Assembly (NCBI GenBank): GCA_051453625.1
Contig: JBOZIK010000001.1
Location: 161,038,337 to 161,099,285, forward strand
DNA from: Welwitschia mirabilis
Taxonomy: Eukaryota > Gnetophyta > Gnetopsida > Welwitschiales
Length of the DNA stretch: 60,949 nt
Reading direction: 5' to 3'
The notes under the pieces were generated by a model, which was not told where the DNA came from, did not search any database, and saw only the letters and a list, made by a program, of their open reading frames with translations. Of this stretch, positions 47,501 through 58,339 are shown piece by piece; positions within the stretch are counted from its first letter, which is position 1, and each line of letters begins with the position of its first letter. Both the position numbers and the translations under genes were made by a program.

Positions 47501-48945
47501 TGTTGAATCATGAATTAGAAATTAATGTCAAACTAATGTTTTCTATATAGTAAAATTTGTTGCATCTTGTGTAGAAAATATGAATTATTTATAGGTTAAA
47601 AGCTAAAGCAATGTATATTATATTTTGATTCTAAAACCTATCAATTTTTACTATCCTCATAAGAAATCAATTAGAATTCTAAGGGGTTGACTATACTTGG
47701 AGAAAACTCTTAGAAATAAATTAAATTTAGAGAAGTCAACTAAACTTTTAAGGGATCGATTGAACCTGTGAACTTAAGAATTAGTACTCTTAAAATTATG
47801 ATCAAAGAATCAATCAGACCTATGAGAGGTCGATCGAAAATAACACTATGTACTTGATACTCCTAAATCAATCATCAAGCGATCAACTGGACACCTGAGG
47901 GATCGATTGGACCTGACAACTAAGCATTAATACTTTACACCTGATCAGTAAGGGGTCGATCAGAATCTTGAGGAGTCAACTATAACTAACTTAAAAAAAT
48001 AAAACAGATTTTATCAAGTCCAAATGGATGACCAGATATATATGCAGGTGTCTAGATAAGCAGTTGATCAGACCCTAAAGGGTCAACCAGACATGGAGCT
48101 ATAAGAAATTAGAGTAATCAAAAATTTTACTCAGGCAACCTGTTTAAGTGATGACACCAAGAGGAATCGATCGAACATTTGAGGGGTTAAATAGATGTTT
48201 GAGGGGTCAACCAGCCATAATAGAAGCATAAATTTTATATCTATTATTAGTAATTTTATGATTATTGAAAGCACATTTTCAGTTGTAATAATCCTAAAAG
48301 TCTTCCTTTATAAATAGCCAAGAGTAAAATCACTATAGAACCTTTTTCTAAATTATTAAATCTTATGAATTGATCATTATACTCTTTTGGCATTGCGTTC
48401 CTGACCAAAGACACGCTATTATATCTTTACATATAAGATCAAATCTAGAGTAATTCATTATTTCTAGATTGTATCATCTACAAAAAAGTGCTCCATTACT
48501 TCCATTGAGCCAAAGAACAAGTGATATGAGTGCACTTGGACATTCTATCATCACTACCATGATTTCTTGTAAAAGATTAAAACTGAGCATTCAGCAAAAG
48601 TTCGTTCCTAAAGGTTGAGACTGAGCTATCAAAAAATGTCCATTTGTAAAGGTTACAGATGAACCTATAATATCTTAAGGAGTTTAATAGAAATCTAGAT
48701 CAAGCTTGGATAGAAGATGATCATTAAGAGTGGAGTAATGGGTTTTCCTAAACCACTATATAATTTGCATGCATATGATAAATATTTCTATGCTTACTAT
48801 TATTTTTATTTTTTAGAATATTTTCAGTTTTTTATGTATAAGTTTTTTTAAGTGATTCCTTTTCAAGAAAAGCATTTTTATTTGAATATTATTCATTAAT
48901 TTTTTAAAATCCTATTCACCTTCCTCTAGGGTTCTCGATTCTAAA
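47501..48945 (+). repeat. Copia-3 3' LTR
   Basis: Starts with intact TGTTGAATCATG and ends GATTCTAAA. It is the partner of 42019-43384 and has the same 74-bp array (about 47690-48000) and TATA box (48309-48317). It is slightly longer than the 5' LTR, with added sequence near 48380-48420. Confidence 0.86.
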
Positions 48946-48950
48946 TTTAT
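48946..48950. repeat. Target site duplication of Copia-3, right
   Basis: TTTAT, matching TTTGT at 42014-42018 with one transition. After it, sequence resumes that matches Copia-1 upstream of its polypurine tract. Confidence 0.65.
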
Positions 48951-49101
48951 ACCTTTATACTCTACATGCTTATTTAAGTGGTTGATATCATGGTTTTGTT
49001 AAAATATGCTTATGTGCTTTTCTACCTTGAATATGAATATACAATTTTAGTTAATTGAATGGGATTGCACTAATGATATTTGCTAAGTTTTAAACATCAT
49101 C

Positions 49102-49115
49102 AAAAAATGGAATAT
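49102..49115 (+). other. Copia-2 polypurine tract (decayed)
   Basis: AAAAAATGGAATAT, preceded by AAACATCATC exactly as in Copia-1, lies directly before the 3' LTR. Confidence 0.75.
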
Positions 49116-49419
49116 TATTGGTAAATCTAGTTTTAATGATTCCAATTGTCAAATATTTTATGTTATTATATAGATAGATCATTTTAAGAAAAATTAAATC
49201 ATGATAAGCATAAGTCAATATTGGACCTTCAAGATGATACCTCAAAAAAATCTCAGAATTGAAAATGAAAAATTAATTAACTAAAGATGCTTATAGATTG
49301 AAAGACATCTATGGTGGAGACATCTAGATCATTGAAGACATCTATGATGAGGATTTCTATAAATTAAAGACATCTAGGATGTACTAGCTTTTAAGTCACA
49401 AGTCAAATATGACTATTTC

Positions 49420-49519
49420 NNNNNNNNNNNNNNNNNNNNNNNNNNNNNNNNNNNNNNNNNNNNNNNNNNNNNNNNNNNNNNNNNNNNNNNNNNNNNNNNN
49501 NNNNNNNNNNNNNNNNNNN
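49420..49519. other. Assembly gap (100 N)
   Basis: A run of 100 N that hides the left boundary of the insert in the Copia-2 3' LTR. Confidence 0.98.
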
Positions 49520-50608
49520 ATAACTTTCTCTTAAATGAAAATTTTAATTAGTCAAACGTCAAATGTATAATTTAATTTAATATCCATTTCTTTATTATCT
49601 ATCTATGTATATCAATTTTTATCTTTAGAACTTAATGCAAAACCCATCTCTATAAAACTTCAAAATGACTTGCTATAAGAAATAACTTTAAATGATAAAT
49701 AAAATTTTATTAAATAAGTCTTTATTTAATGCCATATAAATTGTTGAAAAAGGTGGAATGTTTACAAAAATTATTAATTGATGATCATTGTGATAAGTAT
49801 AATACTAATCACCTTTTATGTCTAGAATGATCAGGTCTCTATAAATTTTCTTCCTCTACTCTTCACTTTGACTTCATGGCATATGCTTTAAAAGTTGTAC
49901 TATACATGTATATCAACTTTAAAATTTACAAAACTCTTTTGTTATGAATGCACTTTTAATCTTATCTATTTTTGAAGGTCATAATGATTACTTGTTTTAG
50001 AAAAATGTTATGAACTAGCATATCTTTCATAAAAGGCTAGATAAAGGCTACATAATTGCTTTTTGCAAAGAACTCTAAGAATGTAGTTGAATATACTTAC
50101 AAATGGTTGAAGACCATTCAACTTCATAAGTCAAAATATGTCAACAACCTCCTTGATTCAATCAAAATTAAAATAAGCTTGGACTATTAAATTCAAATAT
50201 TGTGAAAGAATAACCTCTCACTCTAAACTGTGACTCACCTTTAAAGATGTTATGTAGAAATTACTTAAGCCTAAGCTTATAAATTGTAAGTCTCTTCCAA
50301 TTTGTACTACTTTATTACGTGCTTATTTTAATTCCTCTTTGATACTTCTACTTGTATAATCTAGTTGAATTTTTACTTCAAATAATAATATATACAATAT
50401 AGCACCTTAAAGCCTAAGGAAATAAACTCAAAGTTATATTTTTAGCATAAGAAAATAATTGGAAGACTTATAGATGGGATTGCTATTATTAATAGAAAAG
50501 TGAAGACCAACCAAAACATATATAGAATAAATAAGAGCTTATAGTTAGGCCAATGTTAAGAAATCATAAATAAAATAAATATATAATAGCTTTGATGGTT
50601 CCACTTTA
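49520..50608 (-). mobile_element. Unclassified insert in the Copia-2 3' LTR
   Basis: Absent from the 5' LTR at the matching place (between CTATCTC and GAGAGTTAT near 32640). Its central part, 49960-50405, is an inverted copy of repeat X at 22081-22495. No protein is recognised. It may be a piece of the gypsy lineage whose LTR ends at 25020. The right boundary is within about ten bases of 50608; the left one is in the gap. Confidence 0.6.
49960..50405 (-). repeat. Dispersed repeat X, minus copy
   Basis: The reverse complement matches 22081-22495 over its length, including TTATACAAGTAGAAGT, GGAAGAGACTTA, AATCAAGGAGG and TTCTTAGAGTTCTTT-like words. Confidence 0.65.
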
Positions 50609-51415
50609 CTGAAAGTTAAACCTAACATAGATGAAGATGCCTATATGTTTAAAGATGTCTATACTAAACTGAAATAAGTAAGAGAGTTATTTTATACTTT
50701 AATGAATTTTTTATATTTTAGATAATCTATTAATTTTTTTATTATCAAATCATAATTATAGAGGATAAAAGATCATATAGAGCAACTTCATCAATGTTTC
50801 AGCAAATTTACTAAATATGTCTACTAGGTGAAGATGTTTAACTATTAGTACATTCTACAATTTTAAAGTCATATTGAATTAAAGTTCATATTGGTTAAAA
50901 AGAAAGACGCATACGCAATGCCTAGATGCTCTTATCCATTTCATGATAGTTACAAAGTTTAAATGACCATGGTTTAAGTTCAAACAATGAGTCTCTCTTT
51001 AATTGTATAAAGGAATGATATGATAAACATATCAAATAATGATCACAGTTTTAAGAAACATAACGAAATCATTGAATACATAACGAAGAATACATAAGTG
51101 ATTGGAACTTCTTATGAATAATTAAATCTATCATTTGTAAAGGAGATTATAGTGTCTACATCATTTGTTCTTGGATCCTACATTGTTGTATCATTCATTT
51201 GCACTCATAATAATAATGACAATAAGAAACTTAGCTTTTCATCAAAGCTACATCATTCAGGCTTATTGTTGTATTGTGTTTATTGGATCTATCATTATTA
51301 GACTATTTCATTCTTAAATATTATTATAAATTCAATTATTTATTTATCAATCTCAAGGATTCCTTGATAAGATTTATTATTGTAAGACAACCCTTATATG
51401 AGTGTGCATTATGTT

Positions 51416-51650
51416 GTTGTATTTTTCTAGAAGAAAGAGCTTGCTACCTTATGAGAAGCATCTCATATTATGTAGTTGTATTTTTCTAAGAGGAAGAGTT
51501 TCCTACCTTGTAAGGAGCATTTACATAATTTTGTTGTATTTCCATGAGGGGAAAAGTTTTTTTCCTTGTAAGAAACATCTCACATTATGTTATTATATTC
51601 CCTAAGGAGAAGAGAGTGCTACCTTACAAAGAGAATCTTATTTTGTTGTA
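51416..51650 (+). repeat. About 57-bp minisatellite in the Copia-2 3' LTR
   Basis: Units begin GTTGTATTT... at 51416, 51475, 51533 and 51589 (spacing 59, 58, 56). Each carries AAGAGTTTGCTACCTT-like sequence and CATCTCA.ATTATG. The 5' LTR has the same array near 33430-33520 and 36346-36480, split by the solo LTR. Short plus-strand frames here are repeat artefacts. Confidence 0.8.
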
Positions 51651-52028
51651 AGATAAATGATATACGAAAACTACTGTTTTCCCTAAGGAAAAGAGAGTGA
51701 TAGATTATGAATAGGCTCTAATTTTGTTGTATGGTTGGTGGTGTGTTAAAGCCACTATTTCCCTGAGAAGAAGAAGGTTCTGCCTTATGAGGAGACTGTC
51801 ATATTATTGTAAGGTTATGGTGCATCAAAAAACCACTATTTCATATAGGTTAAGAATATTTAGAAGTGTAAGAGAAAGATACCCTCTATGTATGGACATA
51901 TCTAGGTTGGGGAATCACATTATCTTGGTAAAGTATTTATTTTGTTCTTATTTTAAATTCTATTATCGGTGAAATTTTTCATTTGGTAGAACTCATTTAC
52001 TTCTCCTCTTTATGTTCAATGATCCTCA

Positions 52029-52033
52029 TATGC
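52029..52033. repeat. Target site duplication of Copia-2, right
   Basis: TATGC, the partner of TATGT at 32330-32334. Confidence 0.7.
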
Positions 52034-52262
52034 CTTTAATGAAAACTCTTTTTAAAAGTATGAATTCAAATTTCTTAGAATTTTAAATTGGGAAAAGCCT
52101 TACCTTCTTGATAAAAATCTATGTCTTAAGTTTGATATTAGAAAGATTCTTAATCTCACTAAACATTCTAAGAAGCCTTTAAAAATTTGTTGGATTCATT
52201 CTTTGAATAGTACCTTAAATGAAGTATGTAATGATAAGCATTCTTTATAGTTATTCAATAAG
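52034..52262 (+). pseudogene. Coding-like continuation of the Athila-like element
   Basis: When Copia-2 is removed, this follows 32329. One frame reads EKPYLLDKNLCLKFDIRKIL, then KHSKKPLKICWIHSL and NSTLNEVCNDKHSL, with a stop at a likely Gln. I do not recognise it. It stops where the minus-strand copia LTR fragment begins. Confidence 0.35.
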
Positions 52263-53220
52263 TGAAGATTATTAAACTCAAAGGGAAGAGGTGAATGAGG
52301 TTTATCAAAAAATAATTTCATCAAAAACAAATTTAAAAACTATATAATAAACACCTTATCGAGATAATATGGTTTCCCGACCTAGTATATCCACACATAG
52401 AGGGTATCTTTCTCTCACACCTCTAGATATTCTTAACCTACAAAGAATAGTGGTTTTAGAGTACCATAAACCTTTAATATAAAGAATGAAAAGTTTATCA
52501 CAAGATAGTATTCTAAGTCCCCCAGGGATAACCAACAATATGATACCAAAATAAAAATATGCATACAAGCATGATAACAATATGAGGTGCTTCTCATAAG
52601 TCAATACTCTCTTCCCCTAAAGAAAAACCAATAATACAATAATACGATGTACTTACAAGCACTCACAAAGCACCCTCATATAGGGGTTGCTTTACAATAT
52701 GGAATCCTTGCAACGGATCCTTGGGTTTTGATAATAAAAAAATGGATAGTACAAGAGTATTTAAGAATATAATAGTGTAACAATGTAAATTCCTAATAAA
52801 TTATAATAATAAATGAATCAATAATCCTAAATGATGTGCCTTTAATAAAGATATTGAGTTCATTTTTATTATTATTCCTACAAGTGCTAATGAACAATTC
52901 AACATTTATGAGATCTTATATATGAAATATGTAGTCACTTCAAAGTTCCTTGCAAATGATAAATTGATGCTTCATGAATAGATCTAGTTACTTATGTATT
53001 TATGTGTTTTTTATTATGTATTCTATATGAATAAGATATTTTTATCACAACATGCCTTTATAAATTTTAAGAGTTTTTAGTTATTTTATTAAGGAGATTA
53101 GCCATTTAAACTTTGTAACTATGATGCAAAAAATAGAAATAGTTGAGGATTGGGTGTTGCAGTGCATATTTGTATAATCTTTTATGTCCTTTATTAATGG
53201 GAATAGACCCAAATGTGATA
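52263..53220 (-). repeat. Copia-1/2-type LTR fragment, inverted
   Basis: The reverse complement ends GAGTTTAATAATCTTCA at 52263, matching the LTR end. It follows the Copia-2 LTR through the conserved block near 52350-52440, GGATCC...CAAGGATTCC near 52690-52720, CATAAGTAACTAG near 52990, and GTTACAAAGTTTAAATGG near 53100-53120. Sequence of about 150 bases is missing near 53160. Upstream of about 53220 the match fades, so the LTR lacks its start. It is a truncated or solo LTR. Confidence 0.7.
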
Positions 53221-54359
53221 ATCCATTGAAGGCATAAGTGTAAGAAAGATAATTGATTTCAAATGAAATATTTTTATATTTTCTTTTCAAGTAGAACAAC
53301 AATGCAAGAAATAATGTAAGTAAATACACTATGAAAATGAAATACAAGAACTAATATAAATGTAATATCTATTCAATTATTAAATCAATCTGCCATAGAG
53401 ATTGATTTTATGTAATCTAGATCAATCAAGGAAAACTATCACTAAACTTTAATCAACCTAAGCTATCAGGAAAATTAAATAGAATATGAAAATTATGCAA
53501 TGTTAAACTATGAAATGAAAAATGCAATGCAACTAAACTAATAATATCAATCTTAATAAAGCTTGATCTTATGATCTATATCATAAATGAAGTTATCACA
53601 GAATCAAAAGAAAAATAAGAAATAATGGAGATGCACATAACAAAAGATATGAAAAGAAAAATAGAGTTTTGATTAAAAGTAAATCAACATATGTATTACA
53701 AAGTATTACAATCTAAATGGTGGATACACAACCTAATATTAAGTAAGACATATCTTTGCAACAATAATGAATGGATATCCTACCTTTCAATCTCCTATCG
53801 TTAGAAATTTTAGTATTAAATAAGATAAAGTTAGAGTCAAGGATAGAGGAGATACTTATTACAAATACTACTCTTAAAAGAGTAAACCTTAACAAACTCA
53901 ATGTAATCCTAATGGTACATATAAGGCATACAACATATTGCAAAATTTTAGTGGAGTTTAATGAATTTATTATTTTATGTGTTATCTTGCTAGTTGTCCA
54001 AATGATATAGGAGATAATGCCACATTATATAAGATCCACATTAGCTACCAGTTTGATCTAGTTAATCTTTTAATTAGTGTAGTTACTTCTATCATTTATA
54101 CTTTTGTCTAGATGATAGAGTGGATGATGGACTTATATAATAATTTTTTGTGTTAGATCAGGCTTTTTAATACAAGATTTTTGCTTTAGATAGGAAGTAT
54201 TGTAATTTGCTTGAACCGCTATCAAATGTAATGAAGATTGTATGTTTTGATAGTAATTGAATTAGCTCTCTATTATTGTTGAAAATCTACATAAACTTGT
54301 CCAATATCTTATAAAGCTGCTTAAAAAACCCTATCAAATATATGTAATTTGGCATCACA
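53221..54359 (-). repeat. Athila-like 3' LTR, minus strand
   Basis: Starts TGTGATGCC at 54359, directly after the purine tract. It shares ATTTGATAG near its start and GATATAGATCATAA further on with the LTR at 28903-30355. It contains CTAGATGATAGAGTGGATGATGG near 54107-54129. The end near 53221 is uncertain because no partner LTR is visible. Confidence 0.5.
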
Positions 54360-54376
54360 CCATAGCCCCCACTTAG
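54360..54376 (-). other. Gypsy-type polypurine tract, minus strand
   Basis: Reads TAAGTGGGGGCTATGG on the minus strand, directly before TGTGATGCC. This GTGGGGG form is usual before Athila/Tat LTRs. Confidence 0.6.
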
Positions 54377-54919
54377 TCTTATCAGTCCTTGACAAAGTTG
54401 TGTGAATAACTATGATTGTAATCCATATTAACTAAAGAGAAATTAAATAGGAAATTATAAAATAAACTCAAGAAAATCATCATGTAATAAATAAATGTTA
54501 AAAATAGATATATGAACATTTTATCTAGGTGTAGTAGGTAGCTATACTATCATCCTGTGTATCATCTAGATGATGGAGGGAACAACAAGCTGAAAAATAT
54601 TCTTGAAAAACGGAGGCATGCAAAAACGCTTCTAGAAAAATAAACATTAAAAATACTTTAAAACTAATAAACCCCACTTAAATATATACCAAATTGTTAA
54701 AATAATCATGTTTATCATAAAAATTTATCATCATAATGTTTCTTAAAAATATATAAATGATGTGCATAATATCTTACAAAATAAAAGTATACATAATAAT
54801 TATACTCAAAAAAATGATGTATCTATAAAATAATGTGTTTTAGTACAAATCATAAAGGAAAGATAAATAATAAGATACAATAAAATCACTCTCCTAATAA
54901 TTTGAGAATGAACTCATGA
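54377..54919 (-). other. Non-coding stretch between accessory ORF and LTR
   Basis: No frame of note. CATCATCTAGATGATACACAGG lies near 54550-54573 on the minus strand, another copy of the palindromic block. Confidence 0.45.
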
Positions 54920-56150
54920 TGTACAACAAGCTTAGGTGTAGGTGGAAAAGGTGGAGAGTGCTAAGGATCAGAAGGAAAATGCTTGCCAACAACTGTTGTG
55001 ATAGAATATGTAGTATCATCTCCCTATGCTTGGACTACCTCTAAGATATCTACTATAACTCTATGATTAATGCATAATAATCAATCACACATATTTATCA
55101 ACTACTCCTCTATGTGATATGATCTCCTCTCTACTATAGAGATCCTATGTTGAAGCTATATGAAGCCTTAGTCCATGATCTTTTTAAGATCTTAAACTAC
55201 ATCTACTAGGAGAGCCTATATCTGATCAAGTGTAATACCAACCATAAGTCTTTGAACTTGAGGTCTCTCTACCTCTCCTAAAACCTCGATGCCCATCTCC
55301 TATAGATAGTGAACTGATGTCTGAAGGTGCATGAGCTATTGTTCATTCATAGGAATAGATATATTAAGGCATTAAAAGATAACTAAGAAAAGGTACAGAT
55401 ATGTCGAGCCTTAATCATAATCCTGAGTATTCTCTATCTGTATGTGAAAAGGTTTATTTACTCCCCCTATATAAAGACTACTAATATTTGAAGATATGCT
55501 ACCATTACATAACTATTATAAAAAGTAGACTAATGTTATGAATCATTTCTGTAGATAAAATCTAATAGGCAGATGATAGATGTATGAACTAAAATACCTG
55601 CCTATCTTCATTAACATCTACTAGAATATCTAACATGATGCCATAAGCATGAGACTCCTTTCTTCCTTCAATAAAGTGTATATGTATACTTCTAAGGTTA
55701 CGTAATTTAGTAACTATGGTAATGTGGCTCAGATGTATAGATATCTCATGGCCATGAATAGTAGAAATGATCATGTCAACTCTATAGTTACAAACATTAA
55801 CCCTCTACTTAATATGTATGGTATCATAGAACTTTCTCATCTCAAAGACATAGTAAACTCTATGCACATCTACAATCCATCTAAGCTAAAGATCAGTTGA
55901 TCTCTGGTCAAACTTTGGTTTAATTCTACTTATGAAATCTCTAAAGTGCCTCTCTATATGAATAGAAACTATCTGTATAGAGATTTATTGAGCCTGACGA
56001 GGTGGTGGATGCATAGTCTCTATGTGCTTAGTTACTAGTGGTAGTAATGAGTTCACCTCTTACTTTGATGGCTCAGACTCTATCTCTACCTATCTGGTAC
56101 ATCTTGTCCATGACCTAATCAATAACAACATAATGTGCATCACATGTAAT
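54920..56150 (-). pseudogene. Accessory ORF of the minus Athila-like element
   Basis: The minus-strand reading gives RVYYVFEMRKFYDTIHIK near 55830, then NVCNYRVDMIISTIHGHEIS and HLSHITIVTKLRNL (open 55774-55589). Further on come MNEQ-LMHLQTSVHYL, GEVERPQVQRLMVGITLDQI, a long helical stretch, and a Pro-rich tail (HSPPFPPTPKLVVHHE near 54930). The FYD...RG.EIS...HI pattern, then coiled coil, then Pro tail, is that of plant proteins annotated as putative plant transposon protein. Nearly every stop lies in a Gln context. The start codon is not clear. It is distinct in sequence from the Copia-3/4 ORF but seems to belong to the same broad class. Confidence 0.55.
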
Positions 56151-57681
56151 AAAGTAAAAGTCACTAAAACATGTCTTGTAAAATCCTCTAAAGGATGCCA
56201 TAAATTGGTTTTTGTGTAAAAATCATAAAATTATGTTCTACCTCCTTCTCATGAATATATATTTTGAAAAAAATACATAATAAAAATTAGATCTGTAAGT
56301 ACCAAATCGAAGAGATAAAGAAAACTAAATAATATATGTGAAAACTATGCTCTAAAAGCTAAGAAATGGGAGAAAAAATAAAAAATAGCTAAGGAGAGAG
56401 AAACATACATCAGTTTCAAAAAATTGATTAAAGCTCACTAAATGAGATGTAAATGTAGTGATTAAGAAGTCCAAAATTCTGTGAACACTATGTGATTAAT
56501 GGATCTCAAAATAATGGAGAAAAAGAATGATATAATCAATAAAATGATGGAAAAGATTTTGGATCATAATTTATCACATTATCATCCACTCACATCATCT
56601 AGATAATATCCCTAAGATGACTATTAAAAAATCATAGAATATATCTAAATAATGGAGTGGATGATGAGATATTAAAATATCTCAAAAAAAAAAAAAACAT
56701 CAACCAAAATAGTTAGGCTTAAATATTAGCATAAAGATATAAAAAATTATCAAAAATTTTGAAAGATGAAAAATGGTAAAGAATCATGATGAATACGAAT
56801 TGAAAATAAGAAAAGCTTAAAATAAGAGAAAGATAAGATGATAAAAATGTATTAAGTAAAAATAAGCATAATGAAAGAAACTCAACAAATGCACCTTAAC
56901 TTTAAGTGATCATGAAAAATATGTTAAACTTTAAAAGACTCAAAGGAACATTATGTAAGTCTAAAATACATCATATAATCATAATAATAAGAGAAAGTTA
57001 ACTTTTATTGATAAATAATATGAGTGAAAATAGAAATAGCAACAAAAAAATACTAAATTATAAGGCCTTTAAAATGATGATAAAAAAGTGCAAAATAACT
57101 TTAAAATAATAAAGAAAAAAACAAAATAAAATAAATAACTAGAAACATGAAGAAGATAGCATTCCTACTGTAAATCCTAACCTAGCAAACATTCTTAAAA
57201 GAAATTATAAAATCACTTCATAATAATGCATAATAAGATATGTCAAGTCTATAAAGTTCCACTTAATAAGATACTGATTATGATGATACTAAAGATTAAA
57301 TACTCTAATTAATGAATGATAAGATCAAAAGCTAATAAAAAAGGAATTCACTTGCTCATATCCAAAATACATCCTAATCTATAAAAGTGAAATGATCACG
57401 TGAGAATATTAAGAGTCTAATAAATAAGCAATACCTTTGATAATACTAGAAACACTACTGATTCCACATCCTTAAATTTTGATTACTATTTTCCATTATG
57501 GGAGAAGTGCAACTATAGTTAGAGAAGTAACAAATCATGAAGCATGGTCAACTAACTTTCCAACAAAGTTCCCATAGCTACCAAAATTTCCAAAGATTTC
57601 TTTAGGGAAAATTGACCTTAGTGTAGTTGGACATCATAGTGATCATGTATTTAGTACATATATAATAGATTATGGTTATTA
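56151..57681 (-). other. Leader of the minus Athila-like element
   Basis: T-rich on the minus strand and without frames. It holds a palindromic block (about 56581-56625) and an 18-base hairpin GAGATATTAAAATATCTC at 56666-56683 next to an A run. A possible primer site lies near 57580-57600. Confidence 0.45.
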
Positions 57682-58339
57682 TGATAGGATTAAGAATCCT
57701 AGACGGGGGTGAATAAGTTCTTTAAAAATTAAGTAAATAAGCTCATGATATAATAAAAACTTGCTCAAAATAATTTGCTAATAAATTTATGCATACAAAG
57801 GAAAACTAAAGTATTAAAAGTAATAAAACTGATAGAAAGCATAAAATACCAAATAGATGCATATAAGATTTTATAATGGTTCGGGAAACCTCCTACTTCA
57901 CTCTCAATGATTAGCTTATCACCAGTCTTAATCCAGATCTTTGTTACTCTTCCAGGTATTATAGGTTCACTTGTAATCTTTACAAATGAACTTTTGTAGA
58001 CTAAGTTTTAACCTTTATAATAGAATTTTGTAGGCAAAGTTTCAACCTTTTAATAAACTTTTGTAGGCTAAGTCTCAACCTCTCATAATGTAAGATAGTA
58101 ACAAAGTAATGCTAAGATGTATAAATATCACTTATTCTTCAGTACAATGATTTTAGTGGATCTCTTCTTCTGTAAAAGATGCAATAGTGTAGTACAAGAT
58201 CTGACCTTGAATGTACAAATACAACAAATGATATATTGTTTTTGGTCAGGAATACAATTCCAAGATGCTATAGTAAATATCACAATATTCAGTCCTTTAA
58301 TCAAGCATTAAAAAATCTTTGTAATTATTTATCTCTTGG

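Larger units (their letters stand above)
42019..48945 (+). mobile_element. Copia-3: non-autonomous copia element with accessory ORF
   Basis: A 6.9 kb element with two LTRs, an initiator-Met-type primer site, gag, protease and a pre-integrase remnant. Integrase core, RT and RNase H are missing. In their place are LTR-like sequence, a TATA box and an accessory ORF. Its LTR family differs from Copia-1 and Copia-2 and is shared with Copia-4 on the minus strand. It sits inside Copia-2, so it is younger than Copia-2. Lacking pol, it would need enzymes from an autonomous partner. Confidence 0.86.
32335..52028 (+). mobile_element. Copia-2: Ty1/copia element carrying nested insertions
   Basis: A relative of Copia-1: same LTR family, same primer site, same gag start, same 3' region. 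Without its insertions it would be about 9 kb. It holds a gypsy solo LTR in the 5' LTR, Copia-3 between the accessory ORF and the 3' LTR, and another insert in the 3' LTR. Gag is longer than in Copia-1 and includes the capsid and zinc-knuckle remains. Integrase core, RT and RNase H are deleted near 39290-39350. An accessory-ORF region of about 1.8 kb precedes the 3' end. It sits in the Athila-like element. Confidence 0.85.
49116..52028 (+). repeat. Copia-2 3' LTR, interrupted
   Basis: Starts TATTGGTAAATC (terminal TG to TA) and ends GATCCTCA. The copia parts are 49116-49419 and about 50610-52028. Between them are a 100-N gap and a foreign insert. It carries AGACATCT words (49280-49400) and a minisatellite of about 57-bp units (51416-51650). 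Confidence 0.84.
28903..52262 (+). mobile_element. Athila-like gypsy element, interrupted by Copia-2
   Basis: A plus-strand LTR element with a 5' LTR (28903-30355), a gypsy-type primer site, a leader, a gag C-terminal remnant and a second degraded frame. It is cut at 32330 by Copia-2 (target duplication TATGT/TATGC) and continues from 52034 to about 52262, where a minus-strand copia LTR fragment begins. Its own 3' LTR is not seen. The primer site resembles the Athila/Tat type rather than initiator Met. Protease, RT, RNase H and integrase are absent, so it is either truncated or a non-autonomous derivative. Confidence 0.6.
53221..57681 (-). mobile_element. Athila-like element, minus strand, with accessory ORF
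   Basis: On the minus strand a long T-rich leader (57600-56220) is followed by an accessory ORF (about 56150-54920), a purine tract (54376-54360) and an LTR starting TGTGATGCCAAATTAC at 54359. Its LTR start and TCATCTAGATGA blocks resemble the plus-strand element at 28903. Protease, RT and integrase are absent. A TTTTGGTAGCTATGGGAAC near 57580-57600 could be a decayed primer site, which would place the 5' LTR end there, but this is weak. Copia-4 cuts it at 57682. Confidence 0.5.

Noticed and set aside
51274-51972. Several frames of 67-82 codons
   Set aside because: They fall in the minisatellite of the Copia-2 LTR and repeat its unit. The inverted LTR fragment at 52356-52604 gives the same kind of peptide.
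53155-53161. TGCAACA (minus strand) taken first as the end of the Athila-like LTR
   Set aside because: The flanks on both sides match the Copia-2 LTR in inverted orientation, so this point is inside the copia LTR fragment.
56666-56695. Hairpin followed by an A run, like a bacterial terminator in reverse
   Set aside because: Plant nuclear context, and the run is A on the plus strand. It lies in the leader of a retroelement.
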